A stretch of DNA of 64,000 nt from Pseudomonas fluorescens. GTDB lineage: Bacteria; Pseudomonadota; Gammaproteobacteria; Pseudomonadales; Pseudomonadaceae. Of the stretch, positions 1 to 8,249 are shown piece by piece. Numbering within the stretch: position 1 is the first letter of the stretch; every line of letters starts with the position of its first letter. The translations under genes and the position numbers were made by a program. The DNA lies in the NCBI RefSeq assembly GCF_902498065.1, contig NZ_CABVIR010000001.1:1426001-1490000 (forward strand), in the 5' to 3' direction. The notes under the pieces were generated by a model, which saw only the letters and a list, made by a program, of their open reading frames with translations, ran no database searches and was not told the origin of the DNA.

Positions 1-523
1 CGCGCTCGGCGCGATCGTCGTCCGACTTGCGGTCCTTGGTGCGCGGGATATCACCCATGCCCGGGGCCAGGCTGGCGAACAGCGGATCGAGGCGTTTCAC
101 CACTTCGGCTTCGCCGCCGATCATCATGCAGTAACCGCGATCCAGGCCCCAGACGCCGCCGGAGGTGCCGACGTCGACGTAGTGCAGGCCTTTTTCCGAC
201 AGGGTTTTTGCCCGGCGGATGTCGTCCTTATAGAAGGTGTTGCCACCGTCGATGATGGTATCGCCGGGTTCGAGCAGGTTGCTGAGGGTATCGATGGTCT
301 CTTCGGTCGGTACGCCGGCCGGCAGCATGACCCAGACCGCTCGTGGCTTGGCCAGGCCAGCGACCAGGGCCGGCAGGTCGATGACGCCTTTGGCGCCTTC
401 AGCGGCCAGGGTATCGACGAAGGCGGTATTGCGGTCGTAAACAACGGTGGTATGCCCGTTGAGCATCAGGCGCCGTGCAATATTGCCGCCCATGCGGCCC
501 AGTCCAATAATCCCGAGTTGCAT
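1..523 (-). CDS. gnd: 6-phosphogluconate dehydrogenase, decarboxylating (partial, 3' end outside window)
   Basis: Oxidatively decarboxylates 6-phosphogluconate to ribulose-5-phosphate in the cytosol. The visible N-terminal part starts MQLGIIGLGRMGGNIARRL, a Rossmann dinucleotide fold with GxGxMG, followed by VMLPAG, the IDGGN motif and a DVGTSGGVWG segment typical of the short (about 300-330 residue) Gnd/YqeC branch, which is usually NAD-linked. The ATG at 523 has GGGAG seven bases upstream. The gene reads leftwards out of the window, so about 174 residues are seen. The product shares its substrate with the kgu pathway encoded near 51-55 kb. Assignment is firm; cofactor preference is inferred from the branch. 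Confidence 0.93.
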   Translation of the reverse strand, partial: MQLGIIGLGRMGGNIARRLMLNGHTTVVYDRNTAFVDTLAAEGAKGVIDLPALVAGLAKPRAVWVMLPAGVPTEETIDTLSNLLEPGDTIIDGGNTFYKDDIRRAKTLSEKGLHYVDVGTSGGVWGLDRGYCMMIGGEAEVVKRLDPLFASLAPGMGDIPRTKDRKSDDDRAER

Positions 524-569
524 GTGCTGATGCTCCCTACTACAAATAAAGTGTGTCAAAGGTTATAGC

Positions 570-605
570 CCAACGCGACTAATGTGGGTTAGTCCAGAGC
601 GTTGG
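570..605. other. Nested stem-loop in the gnd leader region
   Basis: CCAACG (570-575) pairs with CGTTGG (600-605), and inside it GACTAA pairs with TTAGTC around a TGTGGG loop. It lies 47 bases upstream of the gnd ATG, so it may form in the gnd leader RNA. No T-run follows, so it is not an obvious terminator. A second small hairpin, GTGTC-GAA-GACAC, lies near 657-670. The rest of 524-793 holds no gene I can support. Function unknown. Confidence 0.4.
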
Positions 606-793
606 CGTGAAGTTTCCGGGCATTGTGCCCGATCCTGACTGATAACGTCCGGAATCGTGTCGAAGACACAACGACCGTAAAAAATAAAAAAGTTCCCTTC
701 CGGGGCAAAAGAAATCAAAATCAGCGCCGATAGTAAATAAGCACCGATGTCGGGGCGGATTTACAGTTGAGACAGCCATTTGCGAGGTGAGCA

Positions 794-976
794 ATGGGCA
801 CAGTACAAGCAGCACGGCCAGCACAAACCCTTTACGTCACGATCCGTCGCGACGAACTGCGCCAGTTGAAAGACGAGCGCGACCAGCTCAAGCAGGAAGT
901 CGAGCAATTGCGCCTGCTGACGCAAGGAATCCAGGTTCAGTCAACGCCCGTCACCCTGCGCGCTCCCCACGCCTGA
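794..976 (+). CDS. Small coiled-coil protein, unknown function
   Basis: Encodes 60 residues. Residues 18-45 (RRDELRQLKDERDQLKQEV and onward) carry heptad-spaced leucines with alternating charges, as in a short coiled coil or leucine zipper. There is no signal peptide or membrane segment. The ATG is preceded by GAGGTGAG at good spacing, and the codon use matches its neighbours, which supports a real gene. An imperfect hairpin lies just downstream. I recall similar small proteins as conserved hypotheticals in Pseudomonas but cannot assign a role; dimerisation is the only property the sequence suggests. Confidence 0.65.
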   Translation: MGTVQAARPAQTLYVTIRRDELRQLKDERDQLKQEVEQLRLLTQGIQVQSTPVTLRAPHA

Positions 977-990
977 TCTCCCCCGCCTGA

Positions 991-1017
991 ATCGGAAGCA
1001 GCCTCGCTGTTTCCGAT
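991..1017 (+). terminator. Hairpin after the small coiled-coil gene (possible terminator)
   Basis: ATCGGAAGCAG pairs with CTGTTTCCGAT around a CCTCG loop, with one G-T pair. It starts 14 bases after the stop codon of the 60-residue gene. There is no clean T-run, so intrinsic termination is uncertain. Beyond it, 1018-1173 is the upstream region of cptA, with nothing else recognised. Confidence 0.4.
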
Positions 1018-1173
1018 ACGCCACATGATTCGCCCGCACTCGCAGCTCACAAAACTTTCACACGTCCTTGTTGATACTCCGGCCCGTTATGGCCGTCCGG
1101 TATCCGCGCGGCGCCTGTTCGTCGGCGATTTTCACGTCCCGGCGGTGGAAGTGACTTCTGGCTGGAGCAAGCA

Positions 1174-2913
1174 ATGGCTTTGTATAAACGCAGCAGTTCG
1201 ACTGCGGGCAGGTTTGATTGGGCAGGGTTTTTCTGGCTGTTCCTGTTCTTCTGGTATTTTTCCGGCATTACCCAACTACTGATCCAATTGACGGGCACTT
1301 CCGGGTTTAGCGGGTTCCGCCAGGCCTTTATCATGAGCGCTATCTGGCTGGCGCCGATGCTGCTGTTTCCCCGTCAGACGCGTGTTATGGCCGCACTGAT
1401 CGGCGTGGTGCTGTGGGCCTGCTCCATGGCCAGCCTCGGGTATTTTTTCATTTATCAGCAGGAATTTTCCCAGAGCGTCATCTTCATCATGTTCGAGTCG
1501 AACATCTCTGAAGCGGGCGAGTACATGACCCAGTATTTCGCCTGGTGGATGATCGCGGCGTTCCTCGCACACACGCTGTTCGCGTACTTCCTTTGGACTC
1601 GTCTGCGTCCGGTGTACATGCCTCGTGGCCGCGCACTGGTGGCGGCGACCGCCATTCTGGTGGCGGTGATCGGTTATCCGCTGGTCAAACAGACCCTGCG
1701 CACCGGCAGTTTCGCCAGTGGTTTCGAGAAGTTCGAAACCCGCATCGAGCCTGCTGTCCCATGGCAGATGGCCGTGGCCTATCACCGCTACCTCGACACC
1801 CTGGCCGGCATGCAGGACATGCTCGACAGCGCCAGCAAAATCCCGCCTTTGCACAATTTCAAGGATTCAACGGCCAATCAACCGGCCACCCTGGTGCTGG
1901 TGATCGGCGAGTCCACTAACCGTCAGCGCATGAGCCTGTACGGCTATCCTCGGGAAACCACCCCGGAGCTGGACAAACTCAAGGATCAACTGGCGGTCTT
2001 CGACAACGTCATTACCCCGCGCCCCTACACCATCGAGGCGTTGCAGCAGGTATTGACCTTCGCCGACGAAGAGAACCCGGAGCTGTACCTGTCCACGCCG
2101 TCGCTGGTCAGCATGATGAAACAGGCCGGCTACAAAACCTTCTGGATCACCAATCAGCAGACCATGACCAAGCGCAACACCATGCTCACGACGTTCTCCG
2201 AACAGGCCGATGAGCAGGTGTACCTCAACAACAATCGCAACCAGAACGCCGCGCAATACGATGGCGATGTGATCGCGCCGTTCAACAAGGCCCTGGCCGA
2301 CGCAGCGCCGCGCAAGTTGATCGTCGTGCACTTGCTCGGCACGCACATGAGCTACCAGTACCGCTATCCCTCGACGTTCGACAAGTTCAAGGATCGCAAA
2401 GGCGTTCCGGACGGCGTGCGTGACGATCAGCTGCCGACCTACAACAGCTATGACAACGCGGTGCTGTACAACGATTTCGTGGTATCGAGCCTGATCAAGG
2501 ACTACGCCAAGTCCGATCCGAACGGTTTCCTGCTGTACCTGTCCGACCACGGCGAAGACGTTTTCGACTCCCCCGGCCACAGCACACTGGGTCGCAACGA
2601 GGCCAAGCCGACAGCGCCGATGTACACCATTCCGTTCATGGCCTGGGCTTCACCGAAATGGCGTGAGAGCCATGACTGGAGCTTTGCCAAAGATCTGGGG
2701 CGGCCGTACAGCAGCTCGCACCTGATCCATACCTGGGCCGATCTCGCGGGCCTGAATTTCGATGAACTCGATCGCAGCAAGAGCCTGGTCAGCGACAGTT
2801 TCAAGCCGCGTCCCTTGATGATCGGCAATCCCTATGAGCGTGAGCAGAAGGCGCTGATCGACTTCAGCCTGATCAAACCGAAGCCGAATCCGGCGGAAAT
2901 CGTTCAGAAGTAA
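1174..2913 (+). CDS. cptA: Phosphoethanolamine transferase CptA
   Basis: Inner-membrane enzyme of the EptA/CptA family that moves phosphoethanolamine from phosphatidylethanolamine to lipopolysaccharide (core heptose in enterobacteria). At 579 residues it matches CptA length. About five hydrophobic segments occupy the first 180 residues, including the CptA-typical YQQEFSQSV(I)F and TRLRPVY stretches. A periplasmic sulfatase-fold domain follows, with IGEST around Glu246/Thr248 (the predicted phospho-acceptor threonine), SLYGYPRETTPELD, HLLGTH and SDHGED (Asp458-His459) as metal ligands. GGAG lies upstream of the ATG and a strong terminator follows, so it appears monocistronic. The acceptor site in Pseudomonas is inferred. 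Confidence 0.94.
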   Translation: MALYKRSSSTAGRFDWAGFFWLFLFFWYFSGITQLLIQLTGTSGFSGFRQAFIMSAIWLAPMLLFPRQTRVMAALIGVVLWACSMASLGYFFIYQQEFSQSVIFIMFESNISEAGEYMTQYFAWWMIAAFLAHTLFAYFLWTRLRPVYMPRGRALVAATAILVAVIGYPLVKQTLRTGSFASGFEKFETRIEPAVPWQMAVAYHRYLDTLAGMQDMLDSASKIPPLHNFKDSTANQPATLVLVIGESTNRQRMSLYGYPRETTPELDKLKDQLAVFDNVITPRPYTIEALQQVLTFADEENPELYLSTPSLVSMMKQAGYKTFWITNQQTMTKRNTMLTTFSEQADEQVYLNNNRNQNAAQYDGDVIAPFNKALADAAPRKLIVVHLLGTHMSYQYRYPSTFDKFKDRKGVPDGVRDDQLPTYNSYDNAVLYNDFVVSSLIKDYAKSDPNGFLLYLSDHGEDVFDSPGHSTLGRNEAKPTAPMYTIPFMAWASPKWRESHDWSFAKDLGRPYSSSHLIHTWADLAGLNFDELDRSKSLVSDSFKPRPLMIGNPYEREQKALIDFSLIKPKPNPAEIVQK

Positions 2914-2922
2914 TCCCGTCCA

Positions 2923-2946
2923 GGGGCCGGTTCCGGCCCCTTTTTC
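2923..2946 (+). terminator. Rho-independent terminator of cptA
   Basis: GGGGCCGG-TT-CCGGCCCC, an eight-base perfect GC stem, is followed directly by TTTTTCTT. It begins ten bases after the cptA stop codon. Confidence 0.9.
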
Positions 2947-3093
2947 TTGCGCCATCCGCTCGCACGCGGTCAGCCGCAACAATCAAAAATCCCGTACGCA
3001 GTTAATTCTCGTTTAACGGAATCGGCCAACTATTGCCTTTCAACATTGCTTCATGGATGAAAGGCACCCGATATCCGTTGTGGGAGGCGAACC

Positions 3094-3294
3094 ATGAAAC
3101 GTACACCCTTGATCGTTGCTGGCCTGATGACGTTCGTTTCGGTCAGCGCGTTTGCCGAAGGTGGCGCAGAACGCATGCGCTATTACTACGAAAGCCTGAG
3201 GCTCAGCCAACAGGAAAATCAACGTCAGCAAACCGCTGAGGTACGGGTTCCGGACGATCAAACGGCGCAAGTGACGGAACATTACAAACTTTAA
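3094..3294 (+). CDS. Small exported protein, PtrA-N-terminal-like
   Basis: Encodes 66 residues: a Sec signal peptide (MKRTPLIVAGLMTFVSVSAFA, cleavage after AFA) and a mature part of about 45 residues rich in Gln, Glu and Arg, starting EGGAERM. The AEGG(A/G)-start after the signal peptide resembles small Pseudomonas periplasmic proteins labelled PtrA N-terminal domain, but this likeness is from memory and weak. GGGAGG lies about eight bases before the ATG. It stands alone between the cptA terminator and a REP pair. Probably periplasmic; function unknown. Confidence 0.6.
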   Translation: MKRTPLIVAGLMTFVSVSAFAEGGAERMRYYYESLRLSQQENQRQQTAEVRVPDDQTAQVTEHYKL

Positions 3295-3319
3295 GCCGAA
3301 TCAGGAAAACTCGGATATG

Positions 3320-3382
3320 CAGGAGCCAGCTTGCCGGCGATGGCGTCATCAAAATGGCCATCGCCAGCAAGCTGGCTCCTAC
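3320..3382. repeat. REP pair (REPIN), CCAGC variant
   Basis: CAGGAGCCAGCTTGCCGGCGATGGC is mirrored by GCCATCGCCAGCAAGCTGGCTCCTA about 15 bases later. This is the Pseudomonas arrangement of two inverted REP units forming one long hairpin. It sits between convergent genes. Confidence 0.8.
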
Positions 3383-3400
3383 GAAAAACAGATTGCGAGG

Positions 3401-3892
3401 TTAAAGGGGTTTGATCCAGAACAGCATCTGGCCGTGCGCCGGATCGAACATGCCGGCGGAAAAGCCGAATTTGGCGTAGGACGACTGCGCCACGGCATTG
3501 CCTTCCAACACTTCCAGGGTGATTTTGCAGCAGCCGCGCTGGCGGGCGATTTCCTCGACCTTTTGCAGCATCCTCTGGCTCAGGCCCAACCCACGAAACT
3601 GTTTCACTACCACCACGTCATGCACGTTGATCAGCGGTCGACAGGCGAACGTCGAAAACCCTTCAAAGCAATTGACCAGCCCTGCCGGCTCGCCACCAAC
3701 GAAGGCCAGCACGCTGAACGCATGAGGACGCTTGGCCAGCTCCTCTGGCAGGTGCTCCAGCACCTCGGCAGGCAAGGAATGACCACCCCCCATCGGGTCC
3801 TCGGCGTAATGATTCAACACCAGACGCACAGCCTCGGCATGCACCGGATTGGTGTAACTGGCCTGAAGCACAAGAATTTCTGCGGATTCCAT
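3401..3892 (-). CDS. GNAT-family N-acetyltransferase
   Basis: About 163 residues with the Gcn5-related acetyltransferase fold: VVVVKQFRGLGLSQRML is motif A with the acetyl-CoA-binding Q/RxxGxG/A pattern, followed by EEIARQRGCCKITLEVLEGN and AVAQSSYAKFGFSAG (motif B). The substrate cannot be told. The frame stays open upstream to 4051, but those codons translate a REP element and make an unlikely protein. I chose the ATG at 3892 because GAGG sits at proper spacing; an ATG at 3898 is an alternative. It is the last gene on this strand before the REP pair at 3320. Confidence 0.85.
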   Translation of the reverse strand: MESAEILVLQASYTNPVHAEAVRLVLNHYAEDPMGGGHSLPAEVLEHLPEELAKRPHAFSVLAFVGGEPAGLVNCFEGFSTFACRPLINVHDVVVVKQFRGLGLSQRMLQKVEEIARQRGCCKITLEVLEGNAVAQSSYAKFGFSAGMFDPAHGQMLFWIKPL

Positions 3893-3905
3893 TTCCATCC
3901 TCGAT

Positions 3906-4008
3906 TGTGGGAGCGAGCTTGCTCGCGATGAGCCTGAAAGCACCGCGTTTAAAAAGCAAGCCTGCGTTATCGTTGACGTCCATCGCGAGCGTGCTCGCTC
4001 CTGCAGGG
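3906..4008. repeat. REP pair (REPIN), CGAGC variant
   Basis: TGTGGGAGCGAGCTTGCTCGCGATG at 3906 is mirrored by CATCGCGAGCGTGCTCGCTCCTGCA ending near 4008. It lies between the GNAT gene and the DinB gene and is read through by a spurious upstream extension of the GNAT frame. Confidence 0.85.
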
Positions 4009-4020
4009 GAAAAGCAGCTT

Positions 4021-4602
4021 TCAATGCCCCCAGATCAACGCTTCGGTCCACCCCAGTTCGGCGAAATCCGCAGCCCTCAAACCCGATTCCCCGGTACAGA
4101 AAAACTCGTCCAGTTGTGGCGGTTCAACCGACGTACCGCTGAGCATCGCGTGCACCTGCCCACGATGATGAATCTGATGCTCAAACAGATGGGACAGCAG
4201 GCGTAATCGGCTGTCGTGTTGCGGTGTGTCTCGGGCGATGGTCACGATCTTGCCCAGGTCGGCGTCGCGCATCTGCTCGCAGTAAGCGATCAACCGGCGA
4301 TCCACATGGGCCTGTTCGCGCTGAAGATCTGCGGCGGCGGTGAACGGCTCGTCTTTGTTGAAAAACACAGTGCACTCAGGATGCGGAACATCGCCGCGTA
4401 ATTCCCGTTCCAGCGCATCCACGTAAAACCAGTCGCAGGTCAGGATGTGGTTAAGGGTTGCCCGCAGGCTGGGGAAAAAGCTGACGCGGGGCGCCGTCAG
4501 CTCCAGCGCGCTCAATTGGCTCCAGGCCTTGGCCAGTCGATGATTGGCCCAGGCGTTCTGATAAGCCATGGTCAGCAAATGATGGGACAAGGGCTGAATC
4601 AT
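4021..4602 (-). CDS. DinB-family protein (putative metal-dependent hydrolase or thiol transferase)
   Basis: Encodes 193 residues of the DinB/YfiT four-helix-bundle superfamily. The metal-binding histidine pattern is visible: a His in the NHILTCDWFY segment near residue 50 and two in the C-terminal HQIHHRGQVHAML segment. DinB proteins bind a divalent metal, and some act as thiol S-transferases; the substrate here is unknown. AAGGAG lies eight bases before the ATG. The ZapE-type ATPase gene ends 18 bases upstream, so the two are probably co-transcribed. Confidence 0.85.
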   Translation of the reverse strand: MIQPLSHHLLTMAYQNAWANHRLAKAWSQLSALELTAPRVSFFPSLRATLNHILTCDWFYVDALERELRGDVPHPECTVFFNKDEPFTAAADLQREQAHVDRRLIAYCEQMRDADLGKIVTIARDTPQHDSRLRLLSHLFEHQIHHRGQVHAMLSGTSVEPPQLDEFFCTGESGLRAADFAELGWTEALIWGH

Positions 4603-4620
4603 GTTCGCGGCTCCTTGGGT

Positions 4621-5739
4621 TCAAGCGTCGGCGAAACGTTGCAGCTGCATTTCCTGCAGGCGACTGAGCGTGCGGCGGAACGGAAATTCCAGATAGCCGT
4701 CGGTGTAGAGCGACTCCATCGGCACCTGAGCTTCGAGGTACAACGGCACTTTGCGGTCATAGCATTCGTCCACCAACGCGATGAAGCGCCGCACACCGTC
4801 GTCGTGCACCGACAATTGCGGCAATTCGCGATCCCCCGCCACTACCCGCTCGACCCCGTCTTCGGTGCCACGGGCAATGCGACCGGCGCGTTTTTGCGCG
4901 CTGAGGTTGGGCACGTCAGTTAACAGAATAGCCTTGAAGGTGTCGCACAGCGCCATGAAATCCATGGCGGCAAAGGGTTGTTCGCAGAGGTCGGCGTATC
5001 GGCACCAGAGCACCGTTGCACTGGCCTGCACCACGTTCAGTGAACGGTAGCCAACCTCGATCGGCTCACTGGACACCGACTGACCGGCGCTCAGTGCCTT
5101 GAACACCTCCCCCAGCGCACTGGGCTGTCCGGGCGCGGCGACCCAATAGCGCTGCAAACCGGCGCCGGGATGCAGGCGATGATCTTCGCCGCCATCCACC
5201 GCAATCACCTGCATGTGACGCTTGATTGCCTCGATGGCGGGCACGAAGCGGTCGCGATTGAAGCCATCGGCGTAAAGCATGTCTGGCGGCTGGTTGGACG
5301 TGCAAACCACCACCACGCCCTCCTCGAACATCACCTGAAACAAGCGCCCGAGAATGATTGCGTCGCCAATATCGTTGACGAACAGCTCGTCGAAACAGAG
5401 CACGCGTACTGCTTCGCTCAGCTCGCGGGCCAGGGCTTTGAGCGGATCGGCGGTGCCGGTCAGTTGAAACGAGCGTTGATGCACCCACCCCATAAAATGG
5501 TGAAAGTGCTGGCGCCGGGCCGGGACCTGCAGGCTTTGGTAAAACTGATCCATCAGCCAGGTTTTGCCGCGCCCGACCGGGCCCCACAGGTACACACCCA
5601 TGACCGGGGTGCGACCTTCATGCAGCGCTTCGTAGCATTTTTGCAGCGCCCAGACGGCATGTTCCTGGGCTTCGTCCTGGACGAAGCCCTTCTGTTCAAT
5701 GGCGTGTTGCCAGGCGCTTAACGGGGAGTCGAGATTCAT
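4621..5739 (-). CDS. zapE: ZapE/AFG1-family ATPase
   Basis: Encodes 372 residues of the AFG1/ZapE P-loop family. The Walker A GPVGRGKT is at residues 53-60 and the Walker B VLCFDEL at Asp117-Glu118, followed by the family's DAIILGRLF and TSNQPPDMLYADGFNRDRFVP (sensor/arginine region) and C-terminal RFIALVDECYDRKVPL. E. coli ZapE associates with FtsZ at the division ring. Many pseudomonads carry two AFG1 paralogues; the classical one lies elsewhere, near ribosomal-protein genes, so this copy beside dinB may be the second paralogue with a different job. The symbol marks family membership only. Confidence 0.88.
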   Translation of the reverse strand: MNLDSPLSAWQHAIEQKGFVQDEAQEHAVWALQKCYEALHEGRTPVMGVYLWGPVGRGKTWLMDQFYQSLQVPARRQHFHHFMGWVHQRSFQLTGTADPLKALARELSEAVRVLCFDELFVNDIGDAIILGRLFQVMFEEGVVVVCTSNQPPDMLYADGFNRDRFVPAIEAIKRHMQVIAVDGGEDHRLHPGAGLQRYWVAAPGQPSALGEVFKALSAGQSVSSEPIEVGYRSLNVVQASATVLWCRYADLCEQPFAAMDFMALCDTFKAILLTDVPNLSAQKRAGRIARGTEDGVERVVAGDRELPQLSVHDDGVRRFIALVDECYDRKVPLYLEAQVPMESLYTDGYLEFPFRRTLSRLQEMQLQRFADA

Positions 5740-5769
5740 GCGCGGCAGTATGCCATCGCAACGCGACGT

Positions 5770-6111
5770 CTACAGTGAAATGTCCAGCCGGGCGATCTTG
5801 CCCTGTTCGTTCAGGCGAAACATGTAACGCAACTCCAGCGGGCTACCGGGAAACGTCCCGGAGATCAGGTTGTGCACCAGCACCTTGCCGGTGCGCTGTT
5901 GCACGTCGAGCACTTCGACCTTGGGCTGGTAACGCCGGCCGGTGTCTTGCATCCATTGGGCGATGGCCTGGGTGCCAATCCGGTGCTGACCTTCATCGAA
6001 CACATTGGCGTCCTCAGCGAAAAAACTGGCGACCCTCGACGTGTCGCCGGTATTGGCGGCAGCAATGTAAGCGGCGATGGCGGGCGCCAGTGCAGAGGCA
6101 GGATGGGACAT
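5770..6111 (-). CDS. NTF2-like / SnoaL-type protein
   Basis: Encodes 113 residues with the layout of the NTF2-like superfamily: an N-terminal helix pair (IAAYIAAANTGDTSRVASFFAEDANVFDEG), then the G-x-x-AIAQWM element and strands ending in YMFRLNEQGKIARLDISL. Such proteins are small cone-shaped binding domains or isomerase-like enzymes, and the ligand cannot be inferred. AAGGAG lies before the ATG. The WYL regulator gene ends 52 bases upstream on the same strand, so the pair may be one transcript. Confidence 0.8.
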   Translation of the reverse strand: MSHPASALAPAIAAYIAAANTGDTSRVASFFAEDANVFDEGQHRIGTQAIAQWMQDTGRRYQPKVEVLDVQQRTGKVLVHNLISGTFPGSPLELRYMFRLNEQGKIARLDISL

Positions 6112-6163
6112 GGTGACAGCTCCTTGTGGGTTGGTTCTGACGCCATGCTAGAACACCCCTGTG

Positions 6164-6880
6164 TCAGTTCTTGTCAGGAGTGAAACGCCCCGATTCATCC
6201 AGTTGCATCTGTTTGCGCCAGGTGCGCAACAGGTCGCTGCGCCGCCCCGGATAACGCTCGCCCTGCTCGTTCGCCGCTGAGATCCGGTCGGTGCGGAACG
6301 TCCGATAGGCGCCGCGCAACTCACACCAGGCGACGATGATTCGCACCTCGTTGAGAAACCCCAGGGCCAACGGCCAGATCAGTCGCTGACTCGGGACTTG
6401 TTGGGCGTCTGCATAGTCGATGTGCAACTTGGCCTGATCGCGGATCGCCTGGCGAAACACCGTCAGCGGCACGGCGTTGGGCGCAAAGCCGTAACCGGGC
6501 GGGCCCGGCAGCACGGTTGGATTGTGCAAGGCGTCCAGCGCTTCGGGCGCCAGCACCGCAGCGATCTTGGCCAACGCGTTCGCGGCCGCTTTGCTCAATA
6601 CCTCATCGCCGCGCTGATCCACGTAACGCAACCCCAGCACGATGGCTTCGGTTTCGTCGGCGTTGAGCATCAGAGGCGGCAGGAACAAACCGCTGCGCAA
6701 CACGTAACCGATGCCCGCCTCGCCGTAGATCGGCGCGCCGAGTGCGGTGAGTTCCGCGATGTCGCGGTAGAGCGTACGCTCGGAAATCTCGAGCTCGCGG
6801 GCAAGTGTCGCCGCCGTGACCGGGCGGCTTTTGCCGCGAAGCACTTGCAACAAGGTCAGTAAACGCGTTGTACGAGACAC
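6164..6880 (-). CDS. YafY-type transcriptional regulator (HTH + WYL domain)
   Basis: Encodes 238 residues. An N-terminal winged helix-turn-helix (residues 1-60, TLARELEISERTLYRDIAEL) is followed by a linker and a C-terminal WYL-type domain (about 140-215) containing RLIWPLALGFLNEVRIIVAWCELRGAYRTFRTDRI. The WYL-position residues here read WPL, a common variant. Such regulators often sense small ligands or nucleic acid and control adjacent genes; the NTF2-like gene directly downstream is the natural target, and the divergent aldo/keto reductase at 7083 is another candidate. Confidence 0.88.
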   Translation of the reverse strand: MSRTTRLLTLLQVLRGKSRPVTAATLARELEISERTLYRDIAELTALGAPIYGEAGIGYVLRSGLFLPPLMLNADETEAIVLGLRYVDQRGDEVLSKAAANALAKIAAVLAPEALDALHNPTVLPGPPGYGFAPNAVPLTVFRQAIRDQAKLHIDYADAQQVPSQRLIWPLALGFLNEVRIIVAWCELRGAYRTFRTDRISAANEQGERYPGRRSDLLRTWRKQMQLDESGRFTPDKN

Positions 6881-7082
6881 GATCGGCAGGCTCTGTGCGG
6901 AAAAGATGTCGGAGATTAGCAGAGGCCCCTGTCAGAAAGTGGCAGTGGCGATGAGCCCGATGGTCGGCCTTTTTGCTCCTCATGAAAAAGCGTCTTGACC
7001 CAATACATTATTGGCATCATCTTAAATACATGTTTTACGACATCTATACTCAGTCACAGCGTCTTCCTTCAGGAGTCATCCC

Positions 7083-8135
7083 ATGCATTACAAAGTGTTC
7101 GGCCGAAAAACCGGCTTGCGTGTTGCGGAATTGGCGCTGGGTGCCGGCAACTTTGGTACCGGTTGGGGCCATGGCGCCGAACGCGATGAAGCCAAGCGCA
7201 TTTTTGATGGCTACTTGGAGGCCGGCGGCAATTTCATCGACACCGCCAACGGCTATCAGGGTGGTCAGTCGGAAGCCATGCTCAGCGAGTTCATCGCCAC
7301 CGAGCGCGATCGTCTGGTCATCGCCACCAAATACACGCTGGGGACTACGCCGGCCGCAGGCATTTCCCACACCGGCAACAATCGCAAGAACATGGTTCGC
7401 GCCGTGGAAGAAAGCCTGACACGGCTCAAGACCGATCACATCGACCTGTTCTGGGCGCACATGAGCGACGGCGTCACGCCCATGGAAGAAATCCTTCGTG
7501 GTTTTGATGATCTGGTGCGCGCCGGCAAGATTCATTACGCCGGCCTGTCGAATTTCCCGGCGTGGCGCATCGCCCGTGCCGATCTGTTGGCTGAAGTGCG
7601 CGGTTTTGCGCCGATTGCCGCCATTCAGGCCGAGTACAGCCTCGCCGAGCGTACGGCTGAACGTGAACAACTGCCGATGGCCGAAGCGTTAGGGCTGGCC
7701 GCGACCTTGTGGTCGCCGCTGGGTGGCGGGTTCCTCACCGGCAAATACCGCTCCGGTGACGAGAACAACCGTGCCGCCAAACTGGGCATGCTGGTGCACG
7801 CCGAGAAAAGTGCCCGCGAAACCGCCCTGCTCGACACCTTGCTCGCGGTCGCGGCGGAGCTAGGCGCCAGCCCGACGCACGTGGCCATTGCCTGGCTGCG
7901 GGACAAAGCCAAACGCTCGACCACGGCGTTGATTCCGATTCTGGGTTCACGCACGCGTGAGCAACTGGATGCGACATTGGGCGCTTTGAACGTGCAGTTG
8001 AGTGCCGATCAGGTGTCGCGACTGGATGGCGTCAGCGAAGTGGCCAAGGGTGTACCGCATGAGTCCATTGCCGGTTCTGTTGCGCGGTTTAGCGGTGGCG
8101 AAACTCTGGATCTGCCGATAATCCCGGTGGCCTGA
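7083..8135 (+). CDS. Aldo/keto reductase
   Basis: Encodes 350 residues of the AKR superfamily (TIM barrel, NADPH-dependent carbonyl reduction). The catalytic tetrad is visible: Asp53 (FIDTAN), Tyr58 (NGYQGG), Lys83 (IATKYT) and His126 (FWAHMSDG). Cofactor-binding segments include SPLGGGFLTGKY and the C-terminal PILGSRTREQLDATLGAL. AGGAG lies before the ATG, and TATACT near 7045 is a plausible -10 element. The physiological substrate is unknown. Divergent from the WYL regulator, which may control it. Confidence 0.92.
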   Translation: MHYKVFGRKTGLRVAELALGAGNFGTGWGHGAERDEAKRIFDGYLEAGGNFIDTANGYQGGQSEAMLSEFIATERDRLVIATKYTLGTTPAAGISHTGNNRKNMVRAVEESLTRLKTDHIDLFWAHMSDGVTPMEEILRGFDDLVRAGKIHYAGLSNFPAWRIARADLLAEVRGFAPIAAIQAEYSLAERTAEREQLPMAEALGLAATLWSPLGGGFLTGKYRSGDENNRAAKLGMLVHAEKSARETALLDTLLAVAAELGASPTHVAIAWLRDKAKRSTTALIPILGSRTREQLDATLGALNVQLSADQVSRLDGVSEVAKGVPHESIAGSVARFSGGETLDLPIIPVA

Positions 8136-8147
8136 CGCAGATACAAT

Positions 8148-8239
8148 TGTGGGAGCGAGCCCGCTCGCGATGGGGCCCCGTCAGTCAACAAAGATGTTGA
8201 ATGTCAGTCCGCTATCGCGAGCAGGCTCGCTCCCACATT
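8148..8239. repeat. REP pair (REPIN), CGAGC variant
   Basis: TGTGGGAGCGAGCCCGCTCGCGATGG is mirrored by CTATCGCGAGCAGGCTCGCTCCCACA. It sits between convergent genes and may help end both transcripts. Confidence 0.87.
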
Positions 8240-8249
8240 GGTTTGTGGA

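Noticed and set aside
579..824. 81-codon minus-strand frame upstream of gnd
   Set aside because: No ribosome-binding site or protein likeness, and it overlaps the start of the coiled-coil gene.
3893..4051. N-terminal extension of the GNAT gene
   Set aside because: Translates a REP element and lacks a ribosome-binding site; GAGG supports the ATG at 3892.
6993..7050. Full sigma-70 promoter of the aldo/keto reductase at 7083
   Set aside because: TATACT is a good -10, but no convincing -35 stands at 16-18 bases, so it was not listed as a feature.
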